From Bog-159 sp049514955 (lineage in GTDB: Bacteria > Acidobacteriota > Terriglobia > Bryobacterales > Bryobacteraceae), in the NCBI GenBank assembly GCA_049514955.1, contig JBEKUO010000110.1:1-13688 (forward strand): a DNA stretch of 13,688 nt, written 5' to 3'. The translations under genes and the position numbers were made by a program. The stretch's first letter is position 1. Every line of letters begins with the position of its first letter. The notes below the pieces were generated by a model that made no database searches, was not told where the DNA came from, and saw only the letters and a program-made list of their open reading frames with translations. Of this stretch, positions 7,386 through 13,688 are shown piece by piece.

Positions 7386-7602
7386 TTATTGCTAACTGCC
7401 TCCTAGAGCGATACTAGCAACGCCTGGGTGATTTGTTGTTCTTAATGTGTAAAGGTTTTGTACATTCGACCATCTGTGGAGCAGCGCTTCCGATCAAACG
7501 GATCATTGACGTATGCATCAGTGGCAGGCGGTTGCACCGATGCTCGGATGACATTTGCCATGTTCCGCTTGCATAAGCTTCTCGAGTGTCCGCGCGATAT
7601 AC

Positions 7603-8184
7603 TCACGATCGAGCGACGTTGGGAGCGCGATAAGACGGTGCCGCGAGGGCTTGACGAACCCGAAACAACCTACCCTTGATCGTGTTCTCTTTCAGTCCTG
7701 TCATTTGAGATAGCTCAGCCAGGAGCTTATTGATAAAATCTATTTGCATAGCAGTTCGATCGGGTGTTGGACGCCAGTCTGCAATCTCCATACGTGGTGC
7801 TTCCGCGTCGTCGAGCGAATCGCCTGAGTACGCTATTGCAAGTCGTTTCTTTCGCAGGAAGTCGTAACAGTCATTTACAGCGATGCGGTAAATCCACGCA
7901 TAAAGAGAGCTGCGACCTGCGAATCCATGGATTGAGGAAGACACTTTGGCAAAGACTTCCTGTGCGACGTCATTTGCATCGTCGCGATTGCCCAGGATGC
8001 CATAGGAGACGCGAAGGATCTTGCATGCGTAGCGCTCGACGATTTCACGAAAAGCCGTCTCATCGCGAGCCTGTAGTCGCGCTACCAGTGCTGCGTCATT
8101 AGGTTCGCGCGGTTTAGACGTCGCTTCGTTTGGCCAGACGCAAAAAACGTTCGTATTTGCACTCTCAGACGTGGTCGCGCACAT
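7603..8184 (-). CDS. ECF-type sigma-70 family factor with apparent loss of region 4.1
   Basis: The 193-residue protein has a clear sigma region 2: TAFREIVERYACKILRVSYG, then DANDVAQEVFAKV (the -10-binding helix) and RSSLYAWIYRIAVNDCYDFL. Region 4 looks incomplete: KLLAEL at residues 153-158 runs directly into SQMTGLKENTIKGRLFRVRQ, the end of the region 4.2 helix-turn-helix. In this family about 20 residues normally stand between these, of the form P-x-x-x-R-x-x-x-x-L-x-E-x-x-G-x-S-x-A-E-L. The reading frame is kept, so this is an in-frame deletion (junction near 7705-7715) or a divergent variant. The ATG at 8184 has AAGG 8 nt upstream; an in-frame GTG lies at 8199. No anti-sigma gene follows. 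Activity is doubtful. Confidence 0.8.
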   Translation of the reverse strand: MCATTSESANTNVFCVWPNEATSKPREPNDAALVARLQARDETAFREIVERYACKILRVSYGILGNRDDANDVAQEVFAKVSSSIHGFAGRSSLYAWIYRIAVNDCYDFLRKKRLAIAYSGDSLDDAEAPRMEIADWRPTPDRTAMQIDFINKLLAELSQMTGLKENTIKGRLFRVRQALAAPSYRAPNVARS

Positions 8185-8327
8185 ATTTGCCGCCTTCACT
8201 GCTCACACCACAGCGGGGCACAAAAGGAACTCCGGGAGGCTCGTTGGCACTCGAGATCGGCGAATCAGTGGCCGGAATGGATTGTCCTATTAGCCAAGGC
8301 CGGTCATTTAAACGTGTGGGGTGTACC

Positions 8328-8684
8328 TCATCGCACTTCTCTTAAGTACGCGATGATCGCGCTCCGCTCACTGGCGCTTTCCACATGGAAGGCCATGTCC
8401 GTTTCCGGAACGAACTTGTCCGGACCGGCCAGCCATTTGTCGAGCTTATCGGCGTCCCATGTAATATGCGAACTCTTCAGGGCGTCCGAGTAAGTAAACG
8501 ACGCCACCGATCCTGCGGCCCTGCCGTAAACGCCTCCCAGCCGCGGCCCCTCCTTATCGTGATCGAGCGAATGGCAGCCCGAACAGCGCTTTTCGAAAAG
8601 GCCCTTGCCGTCGCTAGTCTCCGTGCGCGCGGTAACCACCACAACGGCGAATACCGCGCCCAACATCAGTAACAATCGTTTCAT
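8328..8684 (-). CDS. Small class I cytochrome c
   Basis: The 118-residue protein begins with a signal peptide (MKRLLLMLGAVFAVVVVTA), consistent with export by Sec. One heme c site, CSGCH, is at residues 34-38, followed by PRLGGVYGR. The likely distal ligand is the methionine of FVPETDMAF (Met97), as in mitochondrial/c2-like class I cytochromes. It would carry electrons in the periplasm; the partner is unknown. Its start is 5 nt after the stop of the phosphoesterase gene, so the two form an operon. No good ribosome binding site of its own is seen, which suggests translational coupling. Confidence 0.9.
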   Translation of the reverse strand: MKRLLLMLGAVFAVVVVTARTETSDGKGLFEKRCSGCHSLDHDKEGPRLGGVYGRAAGSVASFTYSDALKSSHITWDADKLDKWLAGPDKFVPETDMAFHVESASERSAIIAYLREVR

Positions 8685-8689
8685 TGGAG

Positions 8690-9661
8690 TCAGTTCCCCG
8701 GCGCCAGCGGCGAATCCACCACCGCCAGGCTGTGTTTACGGGCTATGTATTGCACATTGGTAATACCGAGCACGCTCCGCAGCCGCTCGGCGGGTACTTT
8801 CATCGGACCAGCCGCCGGCGCAGTTCCGGGCGCCGGTTGCGGAAACGCCGTGGACATCGCCGTATGGAAAGTCACGTTGCCCTCCACCTTCTGCAACACT
8901 TGATGAATGTGCCCGTTCAAGACTGTCACCGAACCGAAGCGTTTCAAGTAAGTGAGCGCCTGCGCGCTGTCTTCGGTGCCCCAGCCCCAATCGGGATAGA
9001 CCGACCACAGCGGGATATGCGCGAACACCACAATTGGCGTGCTGCTGGAGCGCGCCTTGAGGTCGGCTTCCAGCCATTGGAGCTGATCGGCGCCCAGTTT
9101 TCCGAGGTGTTCCAGTCCAACCACGTTCACCAGTCCGATAAAGTGCACGCCTTTTTGATCGAAGCTATACCAGCCGTTGCCCCGGGCGCCTTTGCCGTAG
9201 CGTTCCAGATACTGCTTGCCGTCATCCACCGACGTGTCATGCTCGCCGGGCACATAGAAAATCTGGCTGGTCTTGGCGGACTTCAGCAACTGGTCCATGG
9301 TGTCGAATTCCCCGGGCTTGGACGTGTGGCTGAGGTCGCCCGTGTGAATGATGAACTCCGGCGCCCGCGGCAGCGCGTTGATCTTATCTACGGTGGCCTG
9401 CAGCGTGCCCGCCACGTCCGGATTTGCCGGCTTGTTGAATCCGATGTGGCTGTCGCTGATTTGCACGAAAGTCATCTCGCCTTTGGCCTCGCCGGCGTGG
9501 GCCGGCTTCCCGAATGCGCGCGAGCTGAGAACGCCGCTCCCCAGGGTCCATACTACGCCTGTTCCCGCCCAGGCCATGCATTCGAGGAATCCCCGGCGGT
9601 CGATCCCGTCGTCGTTGTGGTCGTGAAGAATGAATTTGGACATTTTGGTCTCCACACCCAT
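8690..9661 (-). CDS. Exported calcineurin-like metallophosphoesterase
   Basis: The 323-residue protein has the metallophosphoesterase motifs in order: ISDSHIG (D-x-H, residues 68-74), HTGDLSH (GD, 108-109), PGEHD (138-142), FAHIPLW (His215) and NGHIHQ (GHxH, 250-253). These ligands hold two metal ions that hydrolyse phosphate esters; the substrate is not evident. The usual GNHD motif is GEHD here, with glutamate in place of the metal-bridging asparagine. Near the N-terminus, DRRGFLECMAWAGTGVVW looks like a twin-arginine signal. Two starts are possible: ATG 9661 (GGAGG, but only 3 nt away) and ATG 9643 (GGAG 6 nt away, giving MSKFILHDHND); the second is equally plausible. It is followed after 5 nt by the cytochrome c gene and is divergent from the heme-binding gene at 9753. 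Confidence 0.9.
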   Translation of the reverse strand: MGVETKMSKFILHDHNDDGIDRRGFLECMAWAGTGVVWTLGSGVLSSRAFGKPAHAGEAKGEMTFVQISDSHIGFNKPANPDVAGTLQATVDKINALPRAPEFIIHTGDLSHTSKPGEFDTMDQLLKSAKTSQIFYVPGEHDTSVDDGKQYLERYGKGARGNGWYSFDQKGVHFIGLVNVVGLEHLGKLGADQLQWLEADLKARSSSTPIVVFAHIPLWSVYPDWGWGTEDSAQALTYLKRFGSVTVLNGHIHQVLQKVEGNVTFHTAMSTAFPQPAPGTAPAAGPMKVPAERLRSVLGITNVQYIARKHSLAVVDSPLAPGN

Positions 9662-9752
9662 CTACCTCCGTGACGCATCGATTATTCCCGCCCCCTCGCT
9701 TTTCAAGTGTAAATTGAACGCCGGGAATAAATTGCCGCTGCCGGCAGTATGC

Positions 9753-10274
9753 ATGGATATGAAGAAGATCCTCCTAAAACGTCCTCACTATGCCATTGCG
9801 TGCGCCGGCGTGCTTGCCGTCGCGTCGGCCTTCATCCATCCGTTTGGACTGAAGACCAATTCGGCCCGGCCGTTGCTCTCCGGCGCCGATGTCGATCCCG
9901 CCGTGGTGCGCATCCTGGAAAAGTCTTGTCAGAATTGCCACTCTGAGCGAACCGAATGGCCCTGGTATAGTTATGTTGCCCCGATGTCCTGGCTGATCGA
10001 GAAGGATGTGCACGAGGCCCGCAGCCATCTGAACTTATCCCGCTGGGGCGAGTATGACGCCCAGAAGCAACATGACCTCCTGGTTGAGCTCGCCGCCGTC
10101 GTGCGAAGCCGCAGAATGCCGCTCTCCCGATATACTCTCTTGCACCCCGGAGCCAGACCATCTCCGGACGAATTCGAGCGGATTTATCAATGGACGCGTG
10201 CCGAACGGCGGCGTCTAACATCGTTGGCCTCGGCTCACAGTGCCGCTCCCGCAGATGCAGGCGTTGCCCGGTAA
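9753..10274 (+). CDS. Membrane-anchored heme-binding-domain protein (Haem_bd family)
   Basis: The 173-residue protein has an N-terminal signal-anchor (about residues 12-30) and a single CQNCH heme site at 59-63. The context SCQNCHSERTEWPWYSYVAP and SWLIEKDVHEARSHLNLSRW matches the heme-binding domain family, in which C-x-x-C-H-S is followed by W-P-W-Y, P-x-S-W and H-L-N-x-S-x-W. The protein is expected at the periplasmic face and may pass electrons or sense redox or gases; the role is not established. ATG 9753 and ATG 9759 are both possible starts; neither has a clear ribosome binding site. The long open frame upstream to 9630 is rejected because it overlaps the divergent gene. The divergent gap to the phosphoesterase is 91 bp. 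Confidence 0.85.
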   Translation: MDMKKILLKRPHYAIACAGVLAVASAFIHPFGLKTNSARPLLSGADVDPAVVRILEKSCQNCHSERTEWPWYSYVAPMSWLIEKDVHEARSHLNLSRWGEYDAQKQHDLLVELAAVVRSRRMPLSRYTLLHPGARPSPDEFERIYQWTRAERRRLTSLASAHSAAPADAGVAR

Positions 10275-10298
10275 TGTGCGAGGCGCTGCGGTGTAACA

Positions 10299-10304
10299 TA
10301 TAAT
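10299..10304 (+). promoter_or_regulatory. Consensus -10 box before the sigma/anti-sigma genes
   Basis: TATAAT is a perfect -10 hexamer, but no good -35 box is found 16-18 bp upstream. Transcription would begin near 10311, after the upstream in-frame ATG at 10303, which supports the start at 10396 for the sigma gene. Confidence 0.4.
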
Positions 10305-10395
10305 GACGAATGATTTTGCAGCCGGGGCCTGGACGGTTTCCAATGGCGGATCTGCCGCGGAACTCGCAGGCTACGCGTTGCGAGGGGCCGGCCTG

Positions 10396-10860
10396 ATGGA
10401 AGCCGCGCCGAAAGCGGCCCTCTTCGAAAAAACGATGCTTCCGCATTTGGACGCGGCGTATAACCTGGCGCGTTGGATCGCGCGGAACGAGCACGATGCG
10501 GAGGACATCGTCCAGGAGGCTTACTTGCGCGCCTTTCGGTTTTTCGACGGTTTTGGAGGCGGAGACGGACGGTCCTGGCTCCTGGCGGTGGTCCGCAATA
10601 CCGCACTGACCTGGCTCCGCCGCGAGAAGACCGCACCTCAGGTGTCTTTCGATGAAGAGATGCACGGTCCCGGCTCCGAGGCCGCGACTGTCGAGGCTAA
10701 GTTGGTGGAGGGCGCCAGGTTCGCGGCGTTACGGAATTGTCTGGACTTACTTCCCGTTGAGCTCCGTGAGGTCGTGGTGATGCGGGAGTTGGAGGAGTCG
10801 CGCGCGCGCCAAAGCCTGCAGGATTGTGTGGCGGTGCGGATGAAGGAGGATTCCAAATGA
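10396..10860 (+). CDS. ECF-type sigma factor with apparent loss of the region 4.2 helix-turn-helix
   Basis: The 154-residue protein has normal sigma region 2: HLDAAYNLARWIARNEHDAE, then DIVQEAYLRAFRFF and RSWLLAVVRNTALTWLR. Region 4.1 is present (LRNCLDLLPVELREVVVMRELEE, ending at residue 134), but the next residues are SRARQSLQ, which are normally found after the second helix of region 4.2. In relatives, about 20-25 residues of the form (L)SYxEIAxxxxxPxGTVMSRLxRAR lie here. The recognition helix for the -35 element is therefore missing, in frame (junction near 10797-10805). The start at 10396 has GAGGGG (10382-10387) 8 nt upstream; the ATG at 10303 has none and overlaps a -10 box. The stop overlaps the anti-sigma start (ATGA). 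Normal sigma activity is unlikely. Confidence 0.8.
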   Translation: MEAAPKAALFEKTMLPHLDAAYNLARWIARNEHDAEDIVQEAYLRAFRFFDGFGGGDGRSWLLAVVRNTALTWLRREKTAPQVSFDEEMHGPGSEAATVEAKLVEGARFAALRNCLDLLPVELREVVVMRELEESRARQSLQDCVAVRMKEDSK

Positions 10861-11603
10861 CCTGCGTGCCGGCAAAGAGGCTGCTGGATTCGTATCTGGA
10901 CGATGAACTGGATGCGGCCCAAACAGCCCATGTCGCGGAGCATCTGGCGAGTTGCAGTTCTTGCGCGGGAGTGCATGCGCAATTTCTGGAACTGCGCACC
11001 GGCATCCGGGCCCATGCTCTTTATTACCGTACGCCCGCTGGCCTGCGCGAGCGCATTCAGGTTTCCGTGCGCCAGGCGGATCGACAAGCCACCCGGCGAG
11101 CCGCCCCATTTTGGCGCTGGATGGCGATCGCGGCCGCCATCCTGCTGGCGGTTTCGGCCGCATGGAATATCGCCCTGCTCCGCTCACGAGCTTCCAGCGC
11201 GGATCTGATCGCGCAGGACGTTCTATCGAGCCACGTGCGATCGCTTATGGGAGCACACCTTTTGGACGTGCCTTCGTCCGACCAGCACACGGTAAAGCCG
11301 TGGTTCAATGGCAAGCTGGACTTTTCGCCGGACGTCAGAGACTTCGTGGCTCAAGGCTTCCCCTTAATTGGCGGGCGGATCGATTACGTGGGCGGCCGTC
11401 CGGTGGCGGCCCTCGTGTACCAGCGGCGTAAACACATTATTAATGTGTTCACGTGGCCCTCGGATGCGACGGACGGCGACGCCGTGCTTGACCGCAACGG
11501 CTATCACGTTGTCCATTGGAACACAAGCGGGATGAGTTGGTGGGCCGTATCGGATTTGAATGGTGGCGAGCTGCGGCAGTTTGAGGACTTATACCGGCAG
11601 TGA
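10857..11603 (+). CDS. Transmembrane anti-sigma factor with zinc-binding N-terminus
   Basis: The 248-residue protein starts with an anti-sigma zinc-finger domain: LLDSYLDDELDAAQ, then HVAEHLASCSSC (H-x3-C-x2-C, residues 29-36, with a further His at 25). A single membrane helix follows at about residues 86-107, then a periplasmic domain of about 140 residues that includes GFPLIGGRIDYVGGRPVAALVYQRRKHIINVF. The fold of the outer part looks like that of other acidobacterial anti-sigma proteins. It would hold its ECF sigma factor at the membrane until an outside signal arrives. The ATG overlaps the sigma stop codon, with AAGGAGG (10843-10849) 7 nt upstream, so coupled translation is expected. The gene looks intact although its partner sigma lacks the -35-binding helix. 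Confidence 0.9.
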   Translation: MTCVPAKRLLDSYLDDELDAAQTAHVAEHLASCSSCAGVHAQFLELRTGIRAHALYYRTPAGLRERIQVSVRQADRQATRRAAPFWRWMAIAAAILLAVSAAWNIALLRSRASSADLIAQDVLSSHVRSLMGAHLLDVPSSDQHTVKPWFNGKLDFSPDVRDFVAQGFPLIGGRIDYVGGRPVAALVYQRRKHIINVFTWPSDATDGDAVLDRNGYHVVHWNTSGMSWWAVSDLNGGELRQFEDLYRQ

Positions 11604-12100
11604 CCGCCGTATGCCTGACACAGTACCGTCTGAGGCACCGTAAACTCCTGTGGCAAACGCTCCAGCCATGTAACATTCATGCTTAAGAGTGCTTGCTCGA
11701 TCAAGGCCACGGTACAGGTTTTTGTGGACGAGCACTCCAACGTGCATCCCCCACTTCACACCGGCCTATTCTTCCTGGCTAAATCAGGTTGAGATTCGGA
11801 CGGATCGGGCGTGAGGGCAAAGCACCCGGCGTGTACACCAACGTTCAGCGACGATTTACCGAGTGTTCACAATTTAGTGGAATAAATATACGGGTTTCTA
11901 AGTCGACTCAGGCAGAGAACACGACTTACGAGCTTACTTTCTCCGAGGAGTCTTTTCCTCAGTCGTGGCCCTAGCGATGAAAATGTTCCCGAGTAATTCT
12001 TGCGGACCGGGGTTCTCGCGTTTGCTCGGCCTCTCTTCACTTTTTTAACAACTCTTTTGCAATTTTCTGGGAATATCACTCCTCTCACCAGAGTCTGCAT
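11604..12100. other. Non-coding region before the GloVer gene leader
   Basis: No open frame here has a convincing start, ribosome binding site or domain. The region is less GC-rich than its surroundings, especially 11860-12080, which suits a promoter region. AT-rich stretches (TTCACAATTTAG at about 11866, AATAAATATA at about 11880, TTTTTTAACAACTC at about 12042, TTTTGCAATTTTC at about 12054) offer promoter-like hexamers, but none makes a clean -35/-10 pair. Confidence 0.4.
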
Positions 12101-12188
12101 CAGTGGAACGGGCCGAAATCTCCGTTCTTAGGAGCCCCGCCGAAGACACGGCGGGCACCAAAGCTAACAACTGACATCCACTGTGAGG
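12101..12188 (+). promoter_or_regulatory. Structured 5' leader (riboswitch-like) of the GloVer-repeat gene
   Basis: A closing stem CAGTGGA (12101-12107) pairs perfectly with TCCACTG (12177-12183). Inside are the perfect hairpin CCCGCCG-AAGACA-CGGCGGG (12136-12155) and, as alternatives, ACGG/CCGT (12108-12111 with 12122-12125) or CTCC/GGAG (12120-12123 with 12131-12134). The 3' strand of the closing stem stops one base before GAGG (12185-12188), the ribosome binding site for the ATG at 12194. That arrangement fits control of translation by the leader. It loosely resembles part of a c-di-GMP-I (GEMM) aptamer but lacks its core bases. Class and ligand unknown. Confidence 0.45.
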
Positions 12189-12193
12189 CACTT

Positions 12194-13627
12194 ATGAAAG
12201 GGAGAAAAATGATCAAAACAAGCAACGAACTGTACTACGGAAAGTGTAGGACCGCCGTCAGCAAAGGGTTGGCGGTAGCGGCAGTAACGGTGGCGATTGT
12301 GGCCGGTCCCCGGTGCGCAGCCCAAGAGACGGTATTGCATACTTTTGTCGACAAAAGCGACGGTTACGGTCCTGGTGGAGGCCTGACGTTCAACGCAAAG
12401 GGAGATCTTTTTGGCACGGCCAGCTTCGGCCGTGAAACGGCCTCCGCCGACGGCACGGTCTTCGAATTGACGCCGAACGCGAGTGGCGGCTTCACCTTCC
12501 AGACAATCCACGGTTTTTCGCAGGCAACTGGCGACGGTGGTAACCCGGGTTCCGCCGTAGTGTTCGATCCAGAGGGCAACCTTTATGGGACCACCCCGAA
12601 CGGCGGCGCCGGATGCGGCATTGTTTATGAACTGTCTCCTCCCGCCACTCTCGGCGGAGAGTGGACGGAGACCATCCTGCACGAGTTCAGCAGGCAACCT
12701 GCAGCGCACGATGGATGTAACCCTAGTGGCCGTTTAATCTTTGACGAAGCGGGAGATCTCTTCGGCGGCACCTACAACGGTGGTGGCGGCTTGAACAACC
12801 TGTTCTGCTCCAACGGTTGCGGCACGACTTATAAGTTGCACCCGGCGAACGGGAAGTGGACGGAGACAATTATCCATCGTTTCACCGGGGAGGGTGCCCC
12901 AGATGGCGAGAATCCTGCGGGCGGGCTGGCGTTCGACAAGGCTGGTAACCTGTGGGGCGCGACGGCGTTTGGCGGCGCTGGCAACTCGTCGACCTGCGGC
13001 GACCCAGACGGCGGCGTGGGGATGTGCGGTAGCGTGTTCGAACTGACGCCGAACACCGACGGAACTTGGACGGAGAGCACGTTGTATAGCTTCGTGGACG
13101 CGAGCACCGGCTGGAATCCGTTTTCCGGCGTGATCCTTGACCAAGCGGGTGACTTGGTTGGCACGACCGAGAATGGCGGAGGTGCCTTGCAGGGCGTGGT
13201 GTTCGCGGTAACCCCCGGAGCTGACGGGCAAGTCACGGAGAGGCTCATCCACGAATTTTCCGGCGAAACGGATGGAACTTTTCCGGAGTCCGGCCTGACT
13301 GCGGATGCCGCGGGGGATCTCTACGGCGTAGTCACGGGCGGTGGCGGCGCCGCCTTCGTGTGCAAGGAGAACTCGGGTGGGGGCTGTGGCATTGTCTACA
13401 AGCTGACGCCCGGTTCCGACGGTACCTGGACGGAAACGATTTTGTATACCTTCCTGGGCGGGACCGACGGAGCCCTTCCTTCAGACGACCGGCTAGCCCT
13501 CGGCGCCAACGGCGAGATCTTTGGCTCGGCAGGGGCAGCCGGCGACTTCGACCGCGAGAAAACCGGTTGTTCAGCCTTCAGCAACGTCCCTGGCGGATGC
13601 GGCGTTGTATTCGCGGTGCAGCGGTAA
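12194..13627 (+). CDS. Secreted GloVer tandem-repeat protein
   Basis: The 477-residue protein has a signal peptide (hydrophobic about residues 26-37, likely cut near PRCAAQ-E), then seven copies of the Gloeo/Verruco-type repeat, one every 55-70 residues. The unit reads roughly GG-L-x-FD-x-AG-(D/N)-L-(F/Y)-G-T-T-x-x-GG, then GC-G-x-V-(F/Y)-x-L-(T/S)-P, then a W-T-E-T-I-L-H-x-F strand. Examples are DPEGNLYGTTPNGG, DEAGDLFGGTYNGG and DKAGNLWGATAFGG. Such repeats are thought to form extracellular beta-propellers or beta-solenoids. The ligand is unknown. No PEP-CTERM or other sorting signal ends the protein. GAGG (12185-12188) is 5 nt before ATG 12194; ATG 12209 with GGGAG is a second choice. The gene is preceded by a structured leader and followed by a hairpin at the window edge. 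Confidence 0.9.
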   Translation: MKGRKMIKTSNELYYGKCRTAVSKGLAVAAVTVAIVAGPRCAAQETVLHTFVDKSDGYGPGGGLTFNAKGDLFGTASFGRETASADGTVFELTPNASGGFTFQTIHGFSQATGDGGNPGSAVVFDPEGNLYGTTPNGGAGCGIVYELSPPATLGGEWTETILHEFSRQPAAHDGCNPSGRLIFDEAGDLFGGTYNGGGGLNNLFCSNGCGTTYKLHPANGKWTETIIHRFTGEGAPDGENPAGGLAFDKAGNLWGATAFGGAGNSSTCGDPDGGVGMCGSVFELTPNTDGTWTESTLYSFVDASTGWNPFSGVILDQAGDLVGTTENGGGALQGVVFAVTPGADGQVTERLIHEFSGETDGTFPESGLTADAAGDLYGVVTGGGGAAFVCKENSGGGCGIVYKLTPGSDGTWTETILYTFLGGTDGALPSDDRLALGANGEIFGSAGAAGDFDREKTGCSAFSNVPGGCGVVFAVQR

Positions 13628-13659
13628 CAGCGGGCGGCGCGTAGGGGTCGGAAAGTAGC

Positions 13660-13688
13660 GCGGAGTCTCCTTCAGTTGGAGCCTCCGC
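13660..13688 (+). terminator. Hairpin after the GloVer gene, possible terminator cut by the window edge
   Basis: GCGGAGTCTCC (13660-13670) and GGAGCCTCCGC (13678-13688) pair at 10 of 11 positions around a 7-nt loop. It lies 32 nt after the stop codon. Whether a T-tract follows cannot be seen, because the window ends at the stem. Confidence 0.5.

Noticed and set aside
7500..7602. Anti-sigma gene remnant behind the first sigma factor (frame with EYIARTLEKLMQAEHGKCH)
   Set aside because: Short, without a start codon or a recognisable zinc or membrane segment; too little to call.
11504..11740. 78-codon minus-strand open frame at the anti-sigma 3' end
   Set aside because: Mostly antisense to the anti-sigma gene and without recognisable features.
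11789..11974. 61-codon plus-strand open frame
   Set aside because: No supported start, no domain, and AT-rich promoter-like composition.
12105..12126. ECF-type promoter (GGAAC ... CGTT) before the GloVer gene
   Set aside because: The spacing between the two elements is 13 bp, too short for the usual 16-17 bp.
12134..12165. c-di-GMP-I (GEMM) riboswitch
   Set aside because: The hairpin and CAAAGC recall the class, but the GNRA loop, the conserved core bases and the second stem are missing.

Overview
The window looks like a chromosomal segment of a high-GC acidobacterium, probably of the Solibacter/Bryobacter type. The reasons are lineage style rather than a marker gene: a GloVer-repeat secreted protein, an LssY_C protein with a signal peptide, an FG-GAP protein, ECF sigma/anti-sigma pairs, a heme-binding-domain protein and the form of the TatB protein. 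There is no rRNA, tRNA, CRISPR array, phage gene or recognisable insertion sequence.

Layout. 1-360 (minus) is the start of a macro-domain protein cut by the window edge. 401-3297 (plus) is a tightly packed run of three envelope or secreted proteins: a membrane-anchored LEA-like protein, an LssY_C-domain protein and an FG-GAP/VCBS repeat protein. 3265-3382 is a composite intergenic repeat (hairpins plus a 7-bp tandem repeat). 3691-5981 (minus) holds tatA-tatB-tatC and, downstream, a stand-alone OmpR/PhoB-type winged-helix protein. 6275-7385 (minus) is a Tat-signal ferritin-like gene split by a +1 frameshift. 7603-8184 (minus) is an ECF sigma factor that seems to lack sigma region 4.1. 8328-9661 (minus) is a metallophosphoesterase plus cytochrome c operon; the phosphoesterase carries a Tat-like signal. 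9753-11603 (plus) has a heme-binding-domain protein and a second ECF sigma factor, this one apparently lacking the region 4.2 helix-turn-helix, overlapping its intact zinc-binding anti-sigma gene. 11604-12193 is a 590-bp non-coding region ending in a leader that can fold into a closed multi-hairpin structure touching the ribosome binding site of the GloVer-repeat gene (12194-13627). A hairpin at the right edge may be its terminator.

How the parts fit. The tat operon sits next to two likely substrates, the ferritin-like protein and the phosphoesterase. The phosphoesterase, cytochrome c and heme-binding protein are a probable periplasmic heme/redox group. I found no clear undescribed defence or mobile system. 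The most unusual signals are the two sigma genes with complementary in-frame losses in region 4, the structured leader of the GloVer gene, and the repeat-derived stop codon of the FG-GAP gene.
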